Below, one piece after another: positions 59,589-64,000 of a DNA stretch of 64,000 nt (position 1 is the first letter of the stretch; each line of letters starts with the position of its first letter). The position numbers were made by a program, and so were the translations under genes. Where the stretch lies: assembly GCF_000317895.1 (NCBI RefSeq), contig NC_019567.1:2728001-2792000 (forward strand). The letters run 5' to 3'. The DNA is from Bdellovibrio bacteriovorus str. Tiberius (GTDB lineage Bacteria; Bdellovibrionota; Bdellovibrionia; Bdellovibrionales; Bdellovibrionaceae). The notes under the pieces are model-generated. The model saw nothing but the letters and a program-made list of their open reading frames with translations. It was not told where the DNA came from and made no database searches.

Positions 59589-59758
59589 TCAGGTAAGTCG
59601 TCGGCGATGACTTGTAAGATATTCTGCCACTTCGCCACGAGGATGCCTTCATTGCCTTCTTCCCGACTGACAAGTCGGCTTACCAGCAAAGCAGCAAGAC
59701 TGACGGCTAGGACGAGGAGGAGCACGTACTCCACCACGATTTGACCTCGTTTATTCAT
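59579..59758 (-). CDS. 59-aa prepilin/TadE-like membrane protein
   Basis: Open frame MNKRGQIVVEYVLLLVLAVSLA..., stop TGA. The N-terminus RGQ-VVEY-LLL followed by a hydrophobic helix is the class III prepilin/TadE pattern: basic leader, Gly cleavage site, Glu at mature position 5. The remainder is a short polar tail (ILQVIADDLPDKK). No strong SD. It is too short for many gene callers. Convergent with plsC. Confidence 0.65.
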   Translation of the reverse strand: MNKRGQIVVEYVLLLVLAVSLAALLVSRLVSREEGNEGILVAKWQNILQVIADDLPDKK

Positions 59759-59771
59759 GTATCAGATTCTA

Positions 59772-60203
59772 TCACACTTCCGCAGGAGCGGAAGCTTTCA
59801 GCATGGCGGCTGGACGCCAGTTTTCCATTGTGAGACGCAGAGACTCGACCAAAAGGTCCAAGTTCTCATCCGCAATCGGCCCGCGAAGACCAATCACCAC
59901 ATCGTCATGCCATTTCTCTACTTCCAGAGGGCTGATGTGTTTAGCGGCATCTTCAAAGGACAACAAGAAGCTGTCTTCAGTCGGATAAATCATCACAAGG
60001 ATGTTTGCCCCAGCTGCTTTGGAAACCTCTTTGGCCTTAGCCATTTCCACCGTCAACTTCTGTTGAATCAGGAAATAGATTTTCAAAGCCAAAGCTTCGT
60101 GGAACTGGGCAAAGTAGATACGAACAGGGCCATCAAAGATGGCACTATTAAAAGCAGGATTAAAATATTTCGACTGCATTAACGTGGTGTATGACGACCT
60201 CAT
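59772..60203 (-). CDS. unknown small protein next to the prepilin-like gene
   Basis: ATG 60203 follows GGGGGGAG at good spacing; the frame extends to 60236 without support. The 143-aa soluble protein contains LALKIYFLIQQKLTVEMAKAKEV and NILVMIYPTEDSFLLSFEDA, and looks alpha/beta with no motif I recognise. It lies 13 bases upstream of the prepilin-like ORF on the same strand, so the two are probably co-transcribed. Confidence 0.72.
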   Translation of the reverse strand: MRSSYTTLMQSKYFNPAFNSAIFDGPVRIYFAQFHEALALKIYFLIQQKLTVEMAKAKEVSKAAGANILVMIYPTEDSFLLSFEDAAKHISPLEVEKWHDDVVIGLRGPIADENLDLLVESLRLTMENWRPAAMLKASAPAEV

Positions 60204-60304
60204 GTTGTAGCTCCCCCCTCCACAGACACACCCCAAGACTAGGAAGAAAACCCTTCCTAATTCAAAGGAAATTTTAAGAATCTTAAATTTTCTGACGCAT
60301 CAGA

Positions 60305-61549
60305 TTATTTAAGAGTGCCAAAAACCTTCTTTCCTCTCGAGAAAACCACCTTCTCAGAGGCTTCACCCACACTGTAGAACAGCGTCTGCCAGTCTTGATC
60401 TATGCACAAAATATCAGCAGACTTGCCAACCTCCAGCGAACCCACTTGATCCTGCAGATTCAAAGCATAGGCTCCGCCCACTGTGTATGCGGCAATGACT
60501 TCCGGCAAACTCATCTTCATTTCAAGGCGCGCAAGCAATCCCACCAGATTCAAATTTTGCGTTGGCGAAGTCCCGGGATTGAAGTCCGTGGCCAAGGCCA
60601 CACGCACTCCCGCATCGATCATCGCGCGAGCCGGTGGATATTTGGTTTTGGTATAAAGATCCGCGGTTGGCAAAAGCACACCGGTCACTTCGCTTTGTGC
60701 GAGCTTTCTGATTTCTTTGTCCTCGATCTGTAACAAGTGATCGCCAGACAAGGCCCCCAGGCGCACAGCGATCTCGCTGCCACCGCTTAAAGACATCTGA
60801 TCGGCGTGAATCAGGATTTCAAAACCCAGCTCTTGGGCGCGACGCAGATACTTTTCAGAAGCTTCCGGCGGGAAGAATCCTTTTTCAATGAAGACATCCA
60901 CCCGTCTTGCCAGTTTCTTCTTGGCAACGACTGGCAGGACTTCGTCTGCCAGGAAGGTCAGATAGTCTTCATAGGATTTAAATTCCGGTGGCAAAGCATG
61001 GGCCCCCAGGAACGTGTTCACCGTGCGAATGCCTGAAAGCTTTTGTGCGGCTTGAAGCATTTTCAGTTCATCTTTCAGGTTCAGGGCATAACCGGATTTA
61101 ATTTCAACCGTGGTCACGCCTTGAGAAATGAAGTTATCCACACGCTTCTGCCCGGTTTTCACCAGATCATTAACGCTGGAAGCACGGGTCTTTTTCATCG
61201 TCGACAGAATCCCGCCGCCCTTGGCTGCGATCTCCTGATAGCTGACGCCCTGATTGCGCATTTCAAATTCAGCCGCGCGATCCCCGGCAAAGATCAGATG
61301 CGTGTGACATTCGATAAAGCCCGGCAAAACCGTACGCCCTTTCATGTCGTAATCACGCAAGTTCTTTTTCCGCGAGAATTCTTTGGGAAGTTTCTTCTGC
61401 GGGCCCACCCAGGCGATCTTGTCTTTTTCAATGACGATGGCGGCTTGTTGCAAAAGGCCTAGATCCTCTTCCTTGATACGACGGCCTTGTTTGGCAGCGG
61501 CGCCCTGAAGAGTCAGAAGTGTCGATATATTTTTAAGCAGAATACCCAT
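60305..61549 (-). CDS. hutI: imidazolonepropionase
   Basis: 414 aa amidohydrolase: zinc HxH in GFIECHTHLIFAGDRAAEFEMR, TTVEIKSGYAL, GAHALPPEF, HADQMS and ATDFNPGTSPTQNL, all HutI markers. It hydrolyses imidazolone propionate to formiminoglutamate in histidine degradation. No hutH, hutU or hutG is in the window. ATG 61549 is chosen; a start 18 bases up is possible. Confidence 0.95.
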   Translation of the reverse strand: MGILLKNISTLLTLQGAAAKQGRRIKEEDLGLLQQAAIVIEKDKIAWVGPQKKLPKEFSRKKNLRDYDMKGRTVLPGFIECHTHLIFAGDRAAEFEMRNQGVSYQEIAAKGGGILSTMKKTRASSVNDLVKTGQKRVDNFISQGVTTVEIKSGYALNLKDELKMLQAAQKLSGIRTVNTFLGAHALPPEFKSYEDYLTFLADEVLPVVAKKKLARRVDVFIEKGFFPPEASEKYLRRAQELGFEILIHADQMSLSGGSEIAVRLGALSGDHLLQIEDKEIRKLAQSEVTGVLLPTADLYTKTKYPPARAMIDAGVRVALATDFNPGTSPTQNLNLVGLLARLEMKMSLPEVIAAYTVGGAYALNLQDQVGSLEVGKSADILCIDQDWQTLFYSVGEASEKVVFSRGKKVFGTLK

Positions 61550-61598
61550 GCACTTATTCAAGCACATGGGTTTCTGGGATCAAGCTAAAACCGTGTTC

Positions 61599-62045
61599 CT
61601 ACATAATCTTGATACTATGACTGCGTGCGCCCTCTGATTTAGGCAGGGTCAGGCGCAAAACTCCATCTTCAAAGTGAGCTTCAATCTTTTCTGTCTGTAC
61701 TTTGACCGGCAAAGTGAAAGATCTTTGGAAGCGACCATAAGATCTTTCTGAATAGTGCCCCTCGGATTTCGTTTCACGGGTGCGCTCTCCGGAAATCGTC
61801 AGAATATTGTCATTGAGCTCGACCTTAATGTCTTCTTTTTTAAGGCCTGGCAGATCCGCACTGACCAGATAGGCATTATCCTTTTCTTCCACATCCACCG
61901 ACGGAGAGAAATCAAATCCCGCCCGCGCCAGGGCACTGGATTCATTGCGGTCGAATTCATTGATAAAATCTTCGAACTGACTGAATAGATCCGACGAAGG
62001 CAGACGACGGCGACCGCCCCAAGGACTTAAGCTTCGCATAGGCAT
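61599..62045 (-). CDS. Hsp20 small heat-shock protein (alpha-crystallin domain)
   Basis: 148 aa from ATG 62045, 5 bases after AAGGAGG. Divergent N-terminal arm (RSLSPWGGRRRLPSSDLFSQFEDF), then the alpha-crystallin domain (VDVEEKDNAYLVSADLPGLKKEDIKVEL...LTISGERTRE...FQRSFTLP, A-x-x-x-x-G-V-L as AHFEDGVLRLTLPK). ATP-independent holdase chaperone. It stands alone. Confidence 0.95.
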   Translation of the reverse strand: MPMRSLSPWGGRRRLPSSDLFSQFEDFINEFDRNESSALARAGFDFSPSVDVEEKDNAYLVSADLPGLKKEDIKVELNDNILTISGERTRETKSEGHYSERSYGRFQRSFTLPVKVQTEKIEAHFEDGVLRLTLPKSEGARSHSIKIM

Positions 62046-62126
62046 GGCATCCTCCTTATTGAGATGCCTTAAACCTAAAAACACCGCGCTAAAGCGTCAA
62101 GAATGCACAAGGGTCAGTGTCAAAAG

Positions 62127-62162
62127 TAAAAAGCCGGAGTGCTATCACACACTCCGGCTTTT
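62127..62162 (-). terminator. intrinsic terminator for the EF-hand gene
   Basis: AAGCCGGAGTG (62131-62141) / CACTCCGGCTT (62150-62160) with an 8-base loop, followed on the minus strand by a T-rich run. It lies 24 bases past the stop of the EF-hand gene at 62186. Confidence 0.92.
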
Positions 62163-62185
62163 CGGTTTAAATTTTCAATTAAGAC

Positions 62186-63340
62186 TTACTTCATTTTTGG
62201 CGAGAACCAAAGATCGATCACACGACCTTCTTTCTTTTTGCCTTTTTCAACAAAGACGAAGGTGCTCTTCTCTCGGATCTGAGCACGGTCCGCAATACCG
62301 CTCACGGCGGAATCATCATATTTCAATGACACGGATTCAATGCGGGACTTCAGTGGTACAAGCTCACCTTTTTGCACTTTGCCATCGCCGTTTTTATCAA
62401 ACCACAGCTGAAGCTTTGCAAAGTCCTTGTCGTTCTTGTCGATCACATTGTCTTTGTTCGAATCAAATTCGCGCAAAGCCTCGAAACCATTTTTGAACTT
62501 GTCACCCTGATTACCGAATAGTTCGTCCTCAGTCGTGATCTGACCATCACCATTGCGGTCCACGGCAATGAAGGCACCTGGCGCACCAGCTTCAGGCCAC
62601 ATTGTTTTGCCCGTTGGATTCAATGGGAAGTCGGTCACCGCTGTGAAGTTTGGCATCTTGTCATCGAAGAACACCATTAGTGGTGAGAAGTAACCGCCGC
62701 AATAGCCGTTTTCGCCCGGGAAGAAGGCCGATACGCTGTACTGCTTCCCATCTTTGGAGTTACTGGTGTAAACAGACGCGGAAAGCGCTCCGTTATAACC
62801 CATGTATTCCCCACCCTGCTTTTGGCCCGGCGCAAACACCTGGTCAAAGCTGACGGCTTCAAGCTTGGCTTCAAAGTCATTCGAGATATTACCCTCTTCA
62901 TCCACTGTCGTGGTGAAATTCACCGGCAAGACTACACGCACGCTGTTACCAGCATACTGAGCCTTTACCCCGGCAGTGACATCTGAAATCTGAGTCACTT
63001 GCGCATCGTTACCTGCTTGGGTCACGACATTGGCCGGATATTTCACGGTGTAAGTTTTAAGTGCGCCCTTTTCCCGCAAGGTCAGCTTTACTGACACGCT
63101 GGAAACCGGCGAAAGCGGATTGGAAACGTGTCTTAAGTTAGTACCAAAACACGTGTTGGAGATATTCACAGTGATTCCATCAACCGAAGCCCTGGCGGCC
63201 TGGCCGGAAAGAACAACCCCTTGAAAACCTGCTGAGCCCCCGGCTCCCGAATTCACGGCTGCAGGCTGCTGTTCAGTCTGTGCATTCGCAGTGGATGACA
63301 CCACCATGGCTGTTGCACAAGCCCATCTTAACCAAAACAT
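62186..63340 (-). CDS. secreted protein with EF-hand/dockerin-type calcium motifs
   Basis: 384 aa with signal peptide (about 1-20, CATAMVVSSTANA). A beta-rich middle region is followed, in about the last 130 residues, by three calcium loops: DRNGDGQITTEDE, DSNKDNVIDKNDKDF and DKNGDGKVQKGE, each with the D-x-[DN]-x-[DN]-G spacing. Calcium is likely structural. Two earlier loop-like stretches lack the pattern. It is 26 bases downstream of the partial gene at 63367, so the two form an operon. Confidence 0.85.
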   Translation of the reverse strand: MFWLRWACATAMVVSSTANAQTEQQPAAVNSGAGGSAGFQGVVLSGQAARASVDGITVNISNTCFGTNLRHVSNPLSPVSSVSVKLTLREKGALKTYTVKYPANVVTQAGNDAQVTQISDVTAGVKAQYAGNSVRVVLPVNFTTTVDEEGNISNDFEAKLEAVSFDQVFAPGQKQGGEYMGYNGALSASVYTSNSKDGKQYSVSAFFPGENGYCGGYFSPLMVFFDDKMPNFTAVTDFPLNPTGKTMWPEAGAPGAFIAVDRNGDGQITTEDELFGNQGDKFKNGFEALREFDSNKDNVIDKNDKDFAKLQLWFDKNGDGKVQKGELVPLKSRIESVSLKYDDSAVSGIADRAQIREKSTFVFVEKGKKKEGRVIDLWFSPKMK

Positions 63341-63366
63341 ACAAGCCCCCTTTTGGTTTCCCCTTT

Positions 63367-64000
63367 TTATTTCTTATCATTGCGCACGATCTTGAAATAA
63401 ATCAAAGCATCGTGTGCACTCTTTCTGGAAAACTCCACTTTCGCAACATCCGATGCGAAGAGCTGTCCAGGGCCAAACTGCCTACCGGTATACATCGACC
63501 GATAAACATTGACCTGTCCCCCTTTGGTATCCTTCTGTAGATAATACTTGATAATACTGACAACTTTCAAGCGCACCAACGGGGCTGCCCCCCCCATAGG
63601 CGGTATATCCCTTAAGAACTTATCTTCATCCCCGATTGTCTCACTTGGATACATCGGATTTGTCGTGTTGACGAAGCCCGGAATATTTAAAGCCAACAAA
63701 CGTGTGGCGCCCGGCGCCTGCACACTGCCCAGGAAAATCGGCGATCTTGCCGGCTTGCTGTAATCCGGACCCGAGGCCGTCATCTGACGAACCATAGTGG
63801 GAGTATCCAGCATCAGCACATTTCCGACTTGCCAGTAGCGACCCAGCCCCTGAGGATCCGAGAACTGCACTATGCTGTCTTTATTCAATGAAACAAACGT
63901 CAAAGAGGCCGCAACAAAAGGGTCCCCCGGTGCATTTCCAATTTGATAGGCATTCGACGGCGCATACATCATCGAACCGCCCATTTTTTCATTGGTCGCG
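63367..64000 (-). CDS. unidentified protein, 5' end beyond the window
   Basis: The frame runs to the window edge without a stop (upstream of Met 63984 it reads ATNEK), so the 205-aa call from 63984 is partial. Visible parts: a central beta-rich region with ATRLLALNIPGFV and LVRLKVVSIIKYYL, and a conserved-looking VAKVEFSRKSAHDALIYFKIVRNDKK end. Pilin-like or pseudopilin minor protein is possible from the TTNPMYPSETIG-type extracellular composition, but I cannot support it. Co-transcribed with the EF-hand gene. Confidence 0.7.
   Translation of the reverse strand, partial: ATNEKMGGSMMYAPSNAYQIGNAPGDPFVAASLTFVSLNKDSIVQFSDPQGLGRYWQVGNVLMLDTPTMVRQMTASGPDYSKPARSPIFLGSVQAPGATRLLALNIPGFVNTTNPMYPSETIGDEDKFLRDIPPMGGAAPLVRLKVVSIIKYYLQKDTKGGQVNVYRSMYTGRQFGPGQLFASDVAKVEFSRKSAHDALIYFKIVRNDKK

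Overview
The window looks like chromosome of a Bdellovibrio-type predatory bacterium (Bdellovibrionota, close to B. bacteriovorus). This is inferred from gene content: many small secreted proteins and lipoproteins of unknown function, several peptidoglycan-active enzymes (VanX-like dipeptidase, Amidase_3 amidase, Slt-like transglycosylase with OppBC permeases, UppP), a secreted subtilisin, and the housekeeping runs rph-rdgB and prs-rplY-pth-ychF. No database search was possible. Start codons were chosen by Shine-Dalgarno (SD) spacing, and several genes seem to use TTG or GTG.

Layout. 0-1.4 kb: an A+T-rich pair, an SRA/HNH-type nuclease and an overlapping unknown partner. 1.5-9 kb: ordinary genes, including a VanX-like operon, a CheY-like/Hpt phosphorelay pair and a divergent old-yellow-enzyme/glutathione-transferase pair. 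9-15 kb: a tight six-gene minus-strand cassette encoding only exported proteins. Its three large members share a motif that resembles the MACPF/perforin signature (two carry leucine-rich repeats), and its three small members are tandem paralogues. 16.4-24.4 kb: an A+T-rich genomic island next to the 3' end of a CAU tRNA gene, with a decayed tyrosine integrase beside the tRNA. The island holds a truncated SF1 helicase-endonuclease and, divergent from it, a HEPN-containing gene. Both are broken by two identical inverted 1282-bp IS3-family elements. Excising the right copy with its 4-bp target duplication restores one continuous reading frame across the HEPN gene. The left copy lacks a duplication, and the 5' ends of both host genes are missing next to it.

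24.6-41 kb: lipoproteins, dihydroorotase, an enoyl-CoA hydratase-like protein, subtilase, UppP, MscS, a TolA-like coiled-coil protein and a cell-wall amidase. 40.7-47 kb: RNA and nucleotide housekeeping (rph, rdgB, rsgA, prs, rplY, pth, ychF). A 16-codon ORF upstream of rsgA has a strong SD that can pair with the ORF's own 3' end. 47-55.7 kb: amidase, slt-oppB-oppC, radA, a cyclic-nucleotide-binding domain protein and a sugar-binding-like protein. 55.7-64 kb: an Asp/Arg-rich exported protein, a PilZ protein, glpK, plsC, a 59-aa prepilin-like ORF, hutI, hsp20 and an EF-hand secreted protein.

The best candidates for undescribed biology are the six-gene exported cassette (8992-15083), the broken helicase/HEPN locus (16407-23906), and the SRA/HNH pair (138-1377).
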